Shown: positions 8,653-18,041, counted from the first letter of the stretch. The stretch: 64,000 nucleotides of DNA from Ruminococcaceae bacterium UBA6845 (GCA_002449395.1 DKDP01000051.1:37956-101955); one strand, 5' to 3'. The notes: a model not told the origin generated them from the letters alone. Translations and numbers: made by a program.

Positions 8653-9516
8653 ATGAATATTTCAATGGAAGAGAAAGCAGGTATTCTTACACGTGCTCTC
8701 CCCTACATTCAAAAATATAACGGCAAAATTCTTGTTGTAAAATACGGCGGAAACGCTATGATCAGCGAGGAACTGAAAGAGTCCGTAATGAGCGACATTA
8801 TCCTGCTTTCGACAATCGGAATCAAGGTTGTTCTCGTTCACGGCGGCGGTCCCGAGATCACGGGTATGCTCAACAAGATCGGCAAAAAGAGTGAGTTTGT
8901 CAACGGTCTGCGTGTAACGGACAAGGAAACTGCCGATGTCGTTCAGATGGTTCTTGCCGGAAAAATAAACAAGAGCCTTGTCAATCTGCTCTGTTCAAAG
9001 GGCGGCAAGGCAATCGGTCTGAGCGGATCGGACGGAGGAATGATTAAGGCAAAGCCTAAGTCGGAGGAGCTCGGCTACGTCGGCGAGATTACTGAAATCA
9101 ATGTTCAGCCGATTCTTGACGTTATTGAAATGGGATATATTCCCGTAGTTTCAACCGTCGGATTTGACGATGAGGGCAACACCTATAACATCAATGCCGA
9201 TACGGTTGCCGCAGGAATTGCGGGCAGGCTCAAGGCAGAGAGTCTTATATCAATGACCGACATTGCAGGAATCCTCAGGGATAAGGACGATCCGACAACG
9301 CTCATTTCAAAGATTTTTGCCGAGGATGCGCCTAAGCTTATGGATGACGGAATTATCTCGGGCGGTATGATACCCAAGGTACAGTGCTGTGTTGACGCAA
9401 TCAACCTCGGTGTGCGCAAGGTCTTTGTCATCGACGGACGAATCCCTCATTCGATCATAATAGAAGTTCTCACCGACGAGGGCATCGGTACGATGTTTGT
9501 CAAGGGTGATAAATAA
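8653..9516 (+). CDS. argB: Acetylglutamate kinase
   Basis: ArgB phosphorylates N-acetylglutamate, usually the arginine-inhibited step in organisms with the acetyl cycle. The 287-residue amino-acid-kinase protein shows VVKYGGNAM near residue 27, VLVHGGGPEI near 60, and NINADTVAAGIA near 180. The N-terminal helix before the kinase core (about residues 1-20) is the part that mediates hexamer formation and arginine feedback in inhibited homologues. Feedback control here is inference. The gene follows argJ with an AGGTGA ribosome site. Confidence 0.94.
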   Translation: MNISMEEKAGILTRALPYIQKYNGKILVVKYGGNAMISEELKESVMSDIILLSTIGIKVVLVHGGGPEITGMLNKIGKKSEFVNGLRVTDKETADVVQMVLAGKINKSLVNLLCSKGGKAIGLSGSDGGMIKAKPKSEELGYVGEITEINVQPILDVIEMGYIPVVSTVGFDDEGNTYNINADTVAAGIAGRLKAESLISMTDIAGILRDKDDPTTLISKIFAEDAPKLMDDGIISGGMIPKVQCCVDAINLGVRKVFVIDGRIPHSIIIEVLTDEGIGTMFVKGDK

Positions 9517-9532
9517 GAAAGGTCTGAATAAA

Positions 9533-10699
9533 ATGAGTATCACTGAAAATGATAAAAAATACGTTGCAAATACCTATGCAAGATTCCCCGTTGAGCTTGT
9601 AAGCGGTAAGGGCGCAATCCTCAAGGACAGCAGCGGCAAGGAATATATTGACCTCGGCAGCGGAATCGCCGTAAACATCTTCGGTGTTGCCGATGATGAG
9701 TGGCAGAAAGCGGTTACGGCTCAGCTTTCCGTCCTCCCCCACACATCTAACCTCTACTATTCAAAGCCGTGCTCGGATCTTGCCGAGCTCCTCTGCGAGA
9801 GAACGGGAATGAAAAAGGTTTTCTTCTCAAACAGCGGTGCCGAGGCTAACGAGTGCGCTATCAAGGTTGCAAGGAAATACGCATTTGACAAGTACGGCGA
9901 CGAGAGCCATTCGACAATAATTACTCTCAAGAACAGCTTCCACGGCAGAACAATCGCAACGCTTAAAGCAACGGGTCAGGACGTTTTCCATACCGATTTC
10001 GGACCGTTCCCCGAGGGCTTTGTTTATGCCGAGGCTAACAATTTTGACGACGTTAAGAAATATGCCGATACCGACAAGTGCATTGCAGTTATGATGGAGC
10101 TTGTTCAGGGTGAGGGCGGCGTATGCAAGCTCGACGAGGGCTTCGTAAAATCGGTTGCCGAGCTTGTTAAGGAAAAGGATATGCTCCTTATCATTGACGA
10201 GGTTCAGACGGGCAACGGCAGAACAGGCGAGCTTTACGCTTATATGCACTATGGCATTCAGCCTGATGTTGTTTCAACAGCAAAGGGACTCGGCGGCGGA
10301 CTTCCGATCGGCGCAACAATGCTCGGTGAAAGAGTCGAGAATGTTCTCACATACGGCGCTCACGGTTCAACTTTCGGCGGCAACCCGGTCAGCTGTGCAG
10401 GTGCCTGTAATATAATCAAGAGAATTGACGACAAGCTCCTCAGCGAGGTTAAGGAAAAATCAGCTTACATCTTCTCGGAGCTTGAGGGTGCCAAGGGCGT
10501 TAAATCCGTAAGCGGTCTCGGACTTATGATCGGCGTTGAGACGGACAAGCCCGCTAAGGAAATTGCAAACGCCTGCCTTGAAAAAGGCGTCCTTGTTCTC
10601 ACCGCAAAAACAAAGGTTAGACTTCTCCCCTCTCTCAACATTGATTGGGACGATCTTAAAAAGGGCATTCAGGTTCTTAAGGAAGTTATTGCAGAATAA
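9533..10699 (+). CDS. argD: Acetylornithine aminotransferase
   Basis: ArgD transaminates N-acetylglutamate semialdehyde to N-acetylornithine with PLP. The start at 9533 (388 residues, SITENDKKYVANTY) follows GAAAGG; an upstream in-frame codon at 9497 overlaps argB and is less likely. Class III aminotransferase features include FSNSGAEANECAIK, SFHGRT, IIDEVQTGNGRTG and the PLP lysine in STAKGLGGGLPIGA. It ends the operon, so argF, argG and argH must be outside this locus. Confidence 0.94.
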   Translation: MSITENDKKYVANTYARFPVELVSGKGAILKDSSGKEYIDLGSGIAVNIFGVADDEWQKAVTAQLSVLPHTSNLYYSKPCSDLAELLCERTGMKKVFFSNSGAEANECAIKVARKYAFDKYGDESHSTIITLKNSFHGRTIATLKATGQDVFHTDFGPFPEGFVYAEANNFDDVKKYADTDKCIAVMMELVQGEGGVCKLDEGFVKSVAELVKEKDMLLIIDEVQTGNGRTGELYAYMHYGIQPDVVSTAKGLGGGLPIGATMLGERVENVLTYGAHGSTFGGNPVSCAGACNIIKRIDDKLLSEVKEKSAYIFSELEGAKGVKSVSGLGLMIGVETDKPAKEIANACLEKGVLVLTAKTKVRLLPSLNIDWDDLKKGIQVLKEVIAE

Positions 10700-10705
10700 C
10701 CGGAA

Positions 10706-10747
10706 TAAAAAATCAGCTATAATTCACGGTGATTGTGAATTATAGCT
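10706..10747 (-). terminator. Terminator for mfd (minus strand)
   Basis: AGCTATAATTCAC (10715-10727) pairs perfectly with GTGAATTATAGCT (10735-10747). Read on the minus strand it is followed by GATTTTTT, so it mainly serves the mfd-side transcript. Confidence 0.75.
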
Positions 10748-10781
10748 TTCTTGTTTGAAAATTAAGATTTTAAATATGTTT

Positions 10782-10811
10782 CCCCTTGATCCGAAGATCA
10801 GGGGGATTTTT
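10782..10811 (+). terminator. Terminator of the arg operon (plus strand)
   Basis: CCCCTTGATC pairs with GATCAGGGGG around a CGAA loop and is followed by ATTTTTC on the plus strand. The two convergent terminators are interleaved: each lies on the far side of the other. Confidence 0.75.
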
Positions 10812-10823
10812 CACAGCGCCGTT

Positions 10824-13800
10824 CTAAGCCTGCTCATTCTGTGTTTTTGCCATTATATCAAGTGCCTTGCGAATAACCGTGAGCTGATCCTCACCGGGCA
10901 TAACCTTGACCGCAATGTGCGGCTTGCCTGCGGCGGAGACCGTTATTCTGCCGCGCATATATTTTGCAAGGCTTGTGATCTTCTCCATATCAAGCGTTTC
11001 AACGAACAGCTTGACGTTGCTTCCAGTCCTGCCGATTTCATACACGCCCTGCTGAAGTGCGGTGTTTCTGAGCAGAGAAACTGTGATAAGTCCCTGAACG
11101 CACTGCGGCGGTTCGCCGAAACGGTCGATAAGCTCGTCGAGAACATCGTCGGCGTCCTCCTGATTCTTGATGTCGGCGATTCTGCGGTACATTGCCAGCT
11201 TCTGCGGCACATCGGAGATATAATCGGCAGGGATATGAGCGTCGATCGGCAGGTCGATAAGGCATTCCTTTTCGGGAATTGCCGAGATCTCGCCCTTTTC
11301 CTCACGGACAGCCTGATCGAGCATTTTCAGATACATATCGTATCCGACCGATTCCATATGGCCGTGCTGCTGTGCACCGAGAATGTTTCCCGCACCTCTT
11401 ATTTCAAGATCACGCATTGCAATATGGAAGCCCGAACCAAACTCCGTATATTCACGTATTGCGGTCAGTCGCTTAGCCGCAACCTCGGAAAGCTCCTTGC
11501 CTCTTCTGAATGTAAAATATGCGCTTGCACGGCGTGACGATCGGCCTACACGGCCCCTTATCTGGTGAAGCTGAGCCAGTCCGAGCCTGTCGGCATCCTC
11601 GATTATCAGCGTATTGACATTCGGCACGTCAACGCCCGTTTCAATAATCGTTGTGCAGACAAGGACGTCTATTTCACCCTCAAGCAGGTCTCTCCAAATA
11701 TCGCTGAGCTTATCCTCGGTCATCTGACCGTGAGCCACGGCAATTTTTGCATCGGGCAGAAAATCGCTGAGCTTTGCAGCCATACGCTCGATGGTCTCCG
11801 TTCGGTTGTGGAGATAATACACCTGACCGCCGCGGCGGAGTTCAGAATTGATCGCTTGTATAATTACATCAAAGTTGTATTCAATAACATAGGTCTGCAC
11901 GGGGTGTCTGTCGTGCGGCGCCTCTTCAATGATCGACATATCCCTGATTCCGGTCATTGCCATATTCAGCGTTCTCGGAATCGGAGTTGCGCTGAGGGTC
12001 AGTACGTCGATATTCGGATACTGCTCCTTGAGCTTTTCCTTTTGAGCAACGCCGAAGCGCTGTTCCTCGTCGATGATTATCAATCCGAGATCGTGAAACT
12101 CAATATCCTTTGAAATAAGACGATGCGTTCCGACGATTATATCGACATAACCACGTTTGAGATCCTGTTTGATCTTCTTCTGCTGGTTTGCCGGTACAAA
12201 ACGTGATATCATCTGCGCCTCAACCGGAAATCCCTCAAATCGCTTGCAAATTGTTTGGTAATGCTGAAGCGCAAGGATCGTCGTCGGCACAAGAATTGCG
12301 CACTGTTTGCCGTCGGCAATGCACTTGAACGCCGCTCTGAGGGCAACCTCTGTCTTACCGAATCCGACATCTCCGCAAAGCAGTCGATCCATCGGGTACG
12401 GCTTTTCCATATCGTTCTTAATTTCCTGTATACATCTGAGCTGATCGTCGGTCTCCTCATATTCAAATCGACGTTCAAAGTCATTCTGCATATCAATATC
12501 AGGCGAGAAAGCAAAGCCCTTAATCTGCGTTCTCTTTGTATAAAGGTCGATAAGCTCCTGCGCAATGTCCTTTACTGCGGAGCGAACTCTTGAACGGGTT
12601 TTCTGCCACTCCTTACCGCCGAGCTTATTGAGCTTGACCGTTCCGTTTTCGCTCTTTGATCCGATGTATCTCGACACCTGGTCAAGCTGGGTAACGGGAA
12701 CGTACAGAATATCGCCCTTGTCATATTTTATCTTAATATAATCCTTTATGTTTCCGTCGGCTTCAAGGCTTGTGATACCCTCAAAGATACCGATACCGTG
12801 AGCGGTGTGAACGATATAATCTCCCTTATGAAGATCCTCAAGCGAATTGAATACCGCCGCCTTGTTGACCTTTTTCTTCGACTTTCTGACAGGCAGAACC
12901 GACCTGCTGCCGTAGGTTATGACGGTCAGGTTTGCCTCGGGATACTCAAATCCCGCCGAGAATCCGCCCGGCAGTACAATAACTCTGTTCGGGATCGGTT
13001 CATCGGGCGGTGTTGCCATATATGACGCCGAGAATCCCTCACCCTGCAAGTCCGACGCAAGAGCCTGAGCCGATTTATCCGTTCCTGCCATAACAAAAAC
13101 GGAATGGTCTTTTTTCTGATAAAGCGGCTTTATATCGTCAATCAGCACGCTCATCGAACCGTTCCACGGTGAGAACTGGCGTGCATTAAATGTCACAAGT
13201 CCCTTAACCGGTGTATCAAACGAGCCCCTTGCGATATTGTCGAGATACACTGCGCCGAGATCCTGATAAATTCCGAGAAGCTCGTTAAATTCAAGCATAA
13301 AACGGTCAAGACCCTTGCAGACAATACCCTCCTCAAGGAATGCTTTCAGCTCCTCGTGAAAAAGCTCGAGCGTTGCATTTGCGTGTTCCTTGACGGCAAA
13401 GCTCTCGCTTACAAACAGCATCGGCTCGTCGATATAGTCAAAAATTGTTGCGGCACAGGGATAGATGAGCGGCAGATATCTGTCAATGTTCGGCAGATGG
13501 ATTCCGCCGTTGAGCTTTTCAAGATCGGCAGAAAGAAGCTGCTTCGCCTGAACCGAACCCTTGCCCTTTGTCTTTGCAATCTGCTCCTCGATAAGATCAG
13601 CCAGTCTGACCGGGTTGCAGCAAATCTCATTTGCGGGAGTTATAACAACCGAATTAGTGGAATCAATTCGTCTCTGGCTCTCCGTGTCAAAGGTTGAAAG
13701 ACAGTCAATACTGTCGCCCCAGAACTCGACTCTGTACGGGTTTTGGCAATCCGGGGAAAAGATGTCGATTATTCCGCCTCTTACTGCGAACTGACCGGAT

Positions 13801-14306
13801 CCGTCAACCTGCGTGCTCCTTGTGTAACCGGCATTGATAAGACGGTCAATCAGCTCATCCTGCTCAACGGTCTCGCCAACCGTGAGTGTAATTCTCTTTG
13901 CGATAAGCTCCTCGGGCGGGATCGTAAGCTGTAACGCCGCCTCGACCGAGCATACAACGGCACGAACGCTTCCGTCGACAAGATGTCCGAGAACACTCAG
14001 ACGAGAGTGCTCATAATCACGGGATTTAATGTCGTCGGGGCGCAGTGATATGTCTCCGGCGGGATACATAACGGCATCACAGCCAAAGGCGTTTAGATCT
14101 TTACACAGTTTATTCGCTCCGCTTTCGTCGGGAGTGATAACTATTGCTTTGTGTGGTGAAAGATCCTGACACAGGGACGAGATCACGTGTGCCTTGTGTA
14201 TCTGCGACAGCCCGAGAGCGCCTGCCGGCAGTCTGCGGTTTGTCACATTATAGAGCAGTGATCTGTATTCGTTAAGACCTTTCAGAGCTTTTGTAAAACA
14301 GGACAT
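10824..14306 (-). CDS. mfd: Transcription-repair coupling factor Mfd
   Basis: Mfd is a DNA translocase that removes RNA polymerase stalled at lesions and recruits UvrA. The 1160-residue protein has the UvrB-like N-terminal region (about 1-350) and the RNA polymerase-interacting CarD-like domain with KGDYIVHTAHGIGIFEG near 490. The superfamily 2 helicase motor follows, with Walker A GDVGFGKTEVA near 640, DEEQRFGV and SATPIPRTL. The TRCF C-terminal domain ends the protein. Its start has an AAGGAG site. It follows the HAD phosphatase gene by 10 bases and shares its promoter. Confidence 0.97.
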   Translation of the reverse strand: MSCFTKALKGLNEYRSLLYNVTNRRLPAGALGLSQIHKAHVISSLCQDLSPHKAIVITPDESGANKLCKDLNAFGCDAVMYPAGDISLRPDDIKSRDYEHSRLSVLGHLVDGSVRAVVCSVEAALQLTIPPEELIAKRITLTVGETVEQDELIDRLINAGYTRSTQVDGSGQFAVRGGIIDIFSPDCQNPYRVEFWGDSIDCLSTFDTESQRRIDSTNSVVITPANEICCNPVRLADLIEEQIAKTKGKGSVQAKQLLSADLEKLNGGIHLPNIDRYLPLIYPCAATIFDYIDEPMLFVSESFAVKEHANATLELFHEELKAFLEEGIVCKGLDRFMLEFNELLGIYQDLGAVYLDNIARGSFDTPVKGLVTFNARQFSPWNGSMSVLIDDIKPLYQKKDHSVFVMAGTDKSAQALASDLQGEGFSASYMATPPDEPIPNRVIVLPGGFSAGFEYPEANLTVITYGSRSVLPVRKSKKKVNKAAVFNSLEDLHKGDYIVHTAHGIGIFEGITSLEADGNIKDYIKIKYDKGDILYVPVTQLDQVSRYIGSKSENGTVKLNKLGGKEWQKTRSRVRSAVKDIAQELIDLYTKRTQIKGFAFSPDIDMQNDFERRFEYEETDDQLRCIQEIKNDMEKPYPMDRLLCGDVGFGKTEVALRAAFKCIADGKQCAILVPTTILALQHYQTICKRFEGFPVEAQMISRFVPANQQKKIKQDLKRGYVDIIVGTHRLISKDIEFHDLGLIIIDEEQRFGVAQKEKLKEQYPNIDVLTLSATPIPRTLNMAMTGIRDMSIIEEAPHDRHPVQTYVIEYNFDVIIQAINSELRRGGQVYYLHNRTETIERMAAKLSDFLPDAKIAVAHGQMTEDKLSDIWRDLLEGEIDVLVCTTIIETGVDVPNVNTLIIEDADRLGLAQLHQIRGRVGRSSRRASAYFTFRRGKELSEVAAKRLTAIREYTEFGSGFHIAMRDLEIRGAGNILGAQQHGHMESVGYDMYLKMLDQAVREEKGEISAIPEKECLIDLPIDAHIPADYISDVPQKLAMYRRIADIKNQEDADDVLDELIDRFGEPPQCVQGLITVSLLRNTALQQGVYEIGRTGSNVKLFVETLDMEKITSLAKYMRGRITVSAAGKPHIAVKVMPGEDQLTVIRKALDIMAKTQNEQA

Positions 14307-14316
14307 TCCAAGCTCC

Positions 14317-14925
14317 TTATATATTAATATTATTTTTTCTCATTTCATTTTTCAGCCGATCAAAGTCTCGGTCGGAGAAGCAGTGAACCGCCATTCCGAG
14401 TCTTTTCGCCGTATCGGTATTCGCCTGCACATCGTCTATAAAAAAGCATTCCTCGGGCTTCAGTGAAAACTCCTTGAAGAGTATTCGATAGATTTCCTCA
14501 TCCGGCTTAACTTCATTATAATATGCCGAAATGATAAATCCGTCGAAATAAGCGAACGCAGGCACACTTTTTTTGAAGCTGTCGAACCAGTCGGGGCAGT
14601 TTGAAAGAAGATATATTTTATATCCGTTTTCCTTGAGCGCCTTGACTATCGGATACATTTCAGCGATCGGCGGCATCTCAGCCTCACGCTCAATAACCAT
14701 CTTCCGCACCTCGGCGCAGAGACTTTCGGGCAATCGAGCCGTCATTTTTTCCAGAGCTTCGTCGACGGTAAACGTTCCTTTATCCATCGCTTTCCACTCG
14801 TCGGATCGGTATACATTTTCAAGAACCGTCTCACGAAATTCCGGGGCAAAATGTCTCTCCACCGAGCCCTTCGGATCAAAATCCACCAGCACTCCGCCCA
14901 TATCGAAAACTATGTTTTTAATCAT
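14317..14925 (-). CDS. HAD-superfamily phosphatase (subfamily IA)
   Basis: The 202-residue protein starts IKNIVFDMGGVLVDFDP, the HAD nucleophile loop with D9 and D11-type spacing, and continues with LSNCPDW (motif II) and FFIDDVQANTDTAKRLGM (motif IV). It resembles YihX-like sugar-phosphate phosphatases, but the substrate cannot be read from the sequence. Two adjacent ATG codons are possible; the second (14925) has the better seven-base distance from GGAGG. It is the first gene of an operon with mfd. Confidence 0.88.
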   Translation of the reverse strand: MIKNIVFDMGGVLVDFDPKGSVERHFAPEFRETVLENVYRSDEWKAMDKGTFTVDEALEKMTARLPESLCAEVRKMVIEREAEMPPIAEMYPIVKALKENGYKIYLLSNCPDWFDSFKKSVPAFAYFDGFIISAYYNEVKPDEEIYRILFKEFSLKPEECFFIDDVQANTDTAKRLGMAVHCFSDRDFDRLKNEMRKNNINI

Positions 14926-14953
14926 CATACCGCCTCCGTTCTGACAGATAAAT

Positions 14954-14982
14954 ATTATATAACAAATCCCGCTAAAAATCAA
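14954..14982 (-). promoter_or_regulatory. Promoter of the HAD phosphatase-mfd operon
   Basis: TTGATT, 17 bases, TATAAT on the minus strand, about 26 bases upstream of the GGAGG site. Confidence 0.75.
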
Positions 14983-15031
14983 TTGAGACAAAGTCATTTT
15001 TTGAAAATACGCTTTATAATGTATTGTAAAT

Positions 15032-15069
15032 ATAAAAGTGTTGCGTTCACAATACTTTTATGATATACT
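15032..15069 (+). promoter_or_regulatory. Restriction-modification promoter with overlapping operator
   Basis: TTGCGT (15041-15046), 17 bases, TATACT (15064-15069). An inverted repeat ATAAAAGT...ACTTTTAT (15032-15039 and 15054-15061) straddles the -35 box and spacer. It is therefore a likely binding site for the XRE regulator encoded immediately downstream (inference). Confidence 0.6.
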
Positions 15070-15095
15070 TGCAGTAATATAAGGGAGTGGTATTT

Positions 15096-15311
15096 TTGGC
15101 TTTTACATATAAACCGCTTTGGAAACTGCTGATTGACAAAGAAATGAGCAAAAAACAGTTAATGGCTGAGACAAGCATATCAAAGTCGACCATGGATAAA
15201 ATGGGAAGAAACGAAAAAGTGTCAATGGAAATTTTGGATAGGCTCTGTTCATATTTTTCCTGTGACATTTCCGATATTATCGAGCACATAGATGGGGTAG
15301 AAAAGCAATGA
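15096..15311 (+). CDS. XRE-family HTH regulator of the methyltransferase operon
   Basis: A 71-residue Cro/CI-type DNA-binding protein consisting of a single HTH domain: KKQLMAETSISKSTMDKMGRNEKV...LDRLCSYFSCDISDII. The likely start is the TTG at 15096, eight bases after AGGGAG; a GTG at 15087 overlaps that site. It overlaps the following methyltransferase gene by four bases (ATGA), so the two are translationally coupled. It probably regulates modification gene dosage by binding the operator at its own promoter. Codon use is AT-rich like the rest of the island. Confidence 0.85.
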   Translation: MAFTYKPLWKLLIDKEMSKKQLMAETSISKSTMDKMGRNEKVSMEILDRLCSYFSCDISDIIEHIDGVEKQ

Positions 15312-16312
15312 ATTATATTGGTTCTAAATACTCTCTTCTTGATTTTATTCATAAAACAATATCCGAAGTTACGGGCTACAATCCCGGTGACGAATATACC
15401 TTTGCCGATTTGTTTGCCGGTACCGGTGTTGTCGGTGCAAGTTATAGAAAAGAAGGATGTACTGTAATATCAAATGACATTCAGTATTATAGCTATGTCA
15501 TCAACAAATATCTTATCGAAGGATCTGAAATCTCGGATTTTTCTATATTAAACAAACTAAATGCTTTAACCGGAATCGATGGGTTTGTATTTAATAATTA
15601 TTGTGCAGGTTCAAATTGCGGAAGAAATTATTTTACGGACGAAAACGGGAAAAAATGTGATGCAATAAGATCTGAAATTGAAAATCTTTATAAACAAAAT
15701 AAAATATCAGATGATACATATTTTTGTCTTTTAGCAAGCCTTATAAATTCAATTGATAAATATGCTAACACGGCATCGGTATACGGAGCTTTTCTTAAAC
15801 ATATCAAAAAGTCGGCACAGAAACAATTTCAATTAGAGCTTCTGCCTTGCGCAAAAGGACCGAAAGGAAAAGCGTATAACGAAGATATAAACCAACTGAT
15901 AACAAAAATCAGCGGAGATGTTTTATATCTTGACCCGCCGTATAATGCAAGACAGTACTGCTCAAATTATCACGTCCTTGAAACTATCGCCCGATATGAC
16001 AATCCGATATTAAAAGGCAAAACCGGACTTCGGGATTCAGACGGTCAAAAAAGCAAATATTGTTCTAAACGAACCTTAGAAAAGGAATTTGAAGATTTAA
16101 TTGCCAATGCCGACTTTAAGTACATTTTTCTAAGCTACAATAATGAGGGATTGATGAATGTTGAAACAATAAAAAGTATAATGTCAACATACGGAACATA
16201 CAAGTGTTTCACTCAATCCTACAAACGATTTAAGGCGGACAAAGATGAAAACCGACGCATTTCAGGAAGTGAGACAACCGAGTATCTGCATTGTCTTATT
16301 AAAGGAGACTAA
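15308..16312 (+). CDS. D12-class DNA adenine N6-methyltransferase
   Basis: This enzyme transfers methyl from S-adenosylmethionine to adenine in a short DNA site. The 334-residue protein shows NYIGSKYSLLDFI, the SAM-binding FADLFAGTGVVG (residues 32-43), and the catalytic DPPY at 209-212 in YLDPPYNARQYC. The order motif I then DPPY is that of the alpha/D12 class. The recognition site cannot be predicted. It is the first of two modification genes in a horizontally acquired-looking, AT-rich cassette between mfd and an acyl-CoA synthetase gene. Confidence 0.92.
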   Translation: MNYIGSKYSLLDFIHKTISEVTGYNPGDEYTFADLFAGTGVVGASYRKEGCTVISNDIQYYSYVINKYLIEGSEISDFSILNKLNALTGIDGFVFNNYCAGSNCGRNYFTDENGKKCDAIRSEIENLYKQNKISDDTYFCLLASLINSIDKYANTASVYGAFLKHIKKSAQKQFQLELLPCAKGPKGKAYNEDINQLITKISGDVLYLDPPYNARQYCSNYHVLETIARYDNPILKGKTGLRDSDGQKSKYCSKRTLEKEFEDLIANADFKYIFLSYNNEGLMNVETIKSIMSTYGTYKCFTQSYKRFKADKDENRRISGSETTEYLHCLIKGD

Positions 16313-16313
16313 A

Positions 16314-17102
16314 ATGAGTAAATATAACGACTTGGATTTGTCCAAGTGGAGAGAATACGGAGATATTGAAACAGATTCTCTGTGGATAATTGATAAAAGA
16401 GATAACAGCGGTGCACACAGCGGTCATTACCATGGAAATTTTGTTCCTCAAATTCCGCATCAGCTTTTTTCAAGATATACTAAAAAAGGAGATTGGATTT
16501 TGGATCCGTTTATGGGCAGCGGGACCTCACTTATAGACGCACAGCGAATGGGAAGAAATTCAATCGGAATCGAGCTTCGTCATGACGTGGCTAAAGAGGC
16601 TTATGACAGGATCGTTACAGAAAAGAACGATGCTACAAAAGCTAAAGTGGTTGTTGCAGATAGTCAAACCTGTGATATGAAAAAAATATTAGATTCTGAG
16701 GGAATAGACAAGGTTCAATTTGCGATAATGCATCCACCGTACTGGGATATCATCAAGTTCTCGGACGATCCAAACGATTTATCAAATTGCGATACTATTA
16801 ACGATTTTTTGGATTCTTTCGGCAAGGTAGTCGATAATACCATAAATGTCTTGGAAAAGAACAGATACTGTGCTGTTGTGATAGGTGATAAATATGCCAA
16901 TAGTCAGGTAGTTCCTCTTGGCTTTTATTGTATGAACCTGATGATTGAAAAAGGGTTGCTTTTAAAAGCTGTTTTGGTAAAAAACTTCGGTGAAACGAAG
17001 GGCAAATCCAATAAACAAGGAATTTGGCGCTATCGCGCATTGGCAAGCGATTTCTATATCTTCAAACATGAATATATTTTCGTATTTAAAAAGGTGAAGT
17101 AA
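16314..17102 (+). CDS. Second DNA methyltransferase (N4/N6 amino type) with HPPY motif
   Basis: The 262-residue protein begins at the ATG at 16314, seven bases after AAAGGAG. It carries a SAM-binding motif DPFMGSGTSLIDA (64-76) and NSIGIEL, then a catalytic-type motif HPPYWDIIKFSD starting at H140. Amino-methyltransferases normally have D, N or S before PPY, so histidine is unusual. It may mark a subfamily or an altered enzyme. It probably protects the second strand or half of an asymmetric site, or another base of the same site (inference). A terminator hairpin overlaps its stop codon. Confidence 0.85.
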   Translation: MSKYNDLDLSKWREYGDIETDSLWIIDKRDNSGAHSGHYHGNFVPQIPHQLFSRYTKKGDWILDPFMGSGTSLIDAQRMGRNSIGIELRHDVAKEAYDRIVTEKNDATKAKVVVADSQTCDMKKILDSEGIDKVQFAIMHPPYWDIIKFSDDPNDLSNCDTINDFLDSFGKVVDNTINVLEKNRYCAVVIGDKYANSQVVPLGFYCMNLMIEKGLLLKAVLVKNFGETKGKSNKQGIWRYRALASDFYIFKHEYIFVFKKVK

Positions 17103-17121
17103 CTGAAAATTACTTCACCTT
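17091..17121. terminator. Hairpin between convergent modification and restriction genes
   Basis: AAGGTGAAGTAA (17091-17102) pairs perfectly with TTACTTCACCTT (17110-17121) around CTGAAAA, and the stem contains the methyltransferase stop codon. The T-run is short on both strands, so it may act in both directions. Confidence 0.65.
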
Positions 17122-17195
17122 TAATGATTCAATTATTTGATTTTTATAAAGTCAACGTCATACTTGCTTATGCTAAAATCATATGAATATTAATA

Positions 17196-17804
17196 TTACT
17201 TTTCTTTCAAATGTTTTCTAAATTCCAACGGATCATACCAAAAGCAGCCTTCGCAGGCATTTTCTTCACCGTGATGATGGGCTTCCCCTTTGTAATATGA
17301 CATAGGGTAGCCTAAATTCTTGGCATCATATCTTATTCCGGTTTGAATACATTCTTTACAGAATTGGCGTTTGGCATCATTGGCAGCCTTGCTTAATGGT
17401 TGAAAATCAGATAATTTTTGATTTTCGTTTCGCATAACTCTACCTTCGTTTTTCATTCCGTTTTTGTGGTCTACCTCGGGGTTTGATGTACCTAATACAA
17501 CGCAACGCTGGCTTTGAATTTGCCTTTTTATATCAGCTCTTATATGTTGTGAGTAATCGCCATTATTAAATCCGGCAGTTCTTATTGCGTCTGTTTTGTT
17601 GCCCGGCGTAATAGATCTATTTCTTTCAACAATGTACTTTTTTCCAAAAGTTCCATCATCTCTTGACCATCCGGCGCCATTTAAAAGCTGTAGTCCTTGG
17701 TATTTACCTACAAATTCATCAACAGAGACCCATCTGCTACAACCATTTTCATCTATCCCGGCTAGTTCTTCAAATAATTCAATTTTTGTTTTTCTTTTTG
17801 CCAT
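17196..17804 (-). CDS. Type II restriction endonuclease, HNH (beta-beta-alpha-metal) type
   Basis: The 202-residue protein has an HNH-like core: VDHKNG with H113, LSDFQPLSKAANDAKR with N142, and two CxxC pairs (C149/C152 and C184/C187) that could hold a structural zinc. The position beside a C-protein and two methyltransferases identifies it as the nuclease of the system. The cleavage site is unknown. The ATG at 17804 is chosen because the longer frame lies wholly inside the upstream regulator gene. It overlaps that gene by 26 bases, so nuclease synthesis is coupled to the controller. Confidence 0.82.
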   Translation of the reverse strand: MAKRKTKIELFEELAGIDENGCSRWVSVDEFVGKYQGLQLLNGAGWSRDDGTFGKKYIVERNRSITPGNKTDAIRTAGFNNGDYSQHIRADIKRQIQSQRCVVLGTSNPEVDHKNGMKNEGRVMRNENQKLSDFQPLSKAANDAKRQFCKECIQTGIRYDAKNLGYPMSYYKGEAHHHGEENACEGCFWYDPLEFRKHLKEK

Positions 17805-18018
17805 TTCCCGATTCCTCCAAAAACATTTTATAAGTCTCAATTCCCAGTGCATCCGCAATTCTCTGAATATTCTCAAGCGAAATGCTTCTGCGGTAGCATT
17901 CAATCGCACTTATATACGTACGATGCATACCGCACTTTCCTGCAAAAGCCTCTTGTGATATTCCCATCTCCGTGCGATACTTTTTAAGATTATCGCCAAA
18001 TACTTTTATAATATCCAT
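17779..18018 (-). CDS. Restriction-modification controller (C) protein, XRE family
   Basis: A 79-residue single-domain HTH protein (DNLKKYRTEMGISQEAFAGKCGMHRTYISAIE...ENIQRIADALGI) of the type that controls restriction genes. The ATG at 18018 is preferred because the GTG at 18024 sits two bases from the GGCAGG site. C proteins activate their own gene and the nuclease gene after a delay that lets methylation finish first. Organisation with the nuclease gene overlapping downstream is typical. This gives the cassette two separate regulators. Confidence 0.88.
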   Translation of the reverse strand: MDIIKVFGDNLKKYRTEMGISQEAFAGKCGMHRTYISAIECYRRSISLENIQRIADALGIETYKMFLEESGNGKKKNKN

Positions 18019-18041
18019 AGCCACAACCTGCCTTTTTAATT

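Noticed and set aside
10755..11537. Plus-strand frame over the end of mfd
   Set aside because: Begins inside the terminator region and mirrors the conserved C-terminal domain of Mfd.
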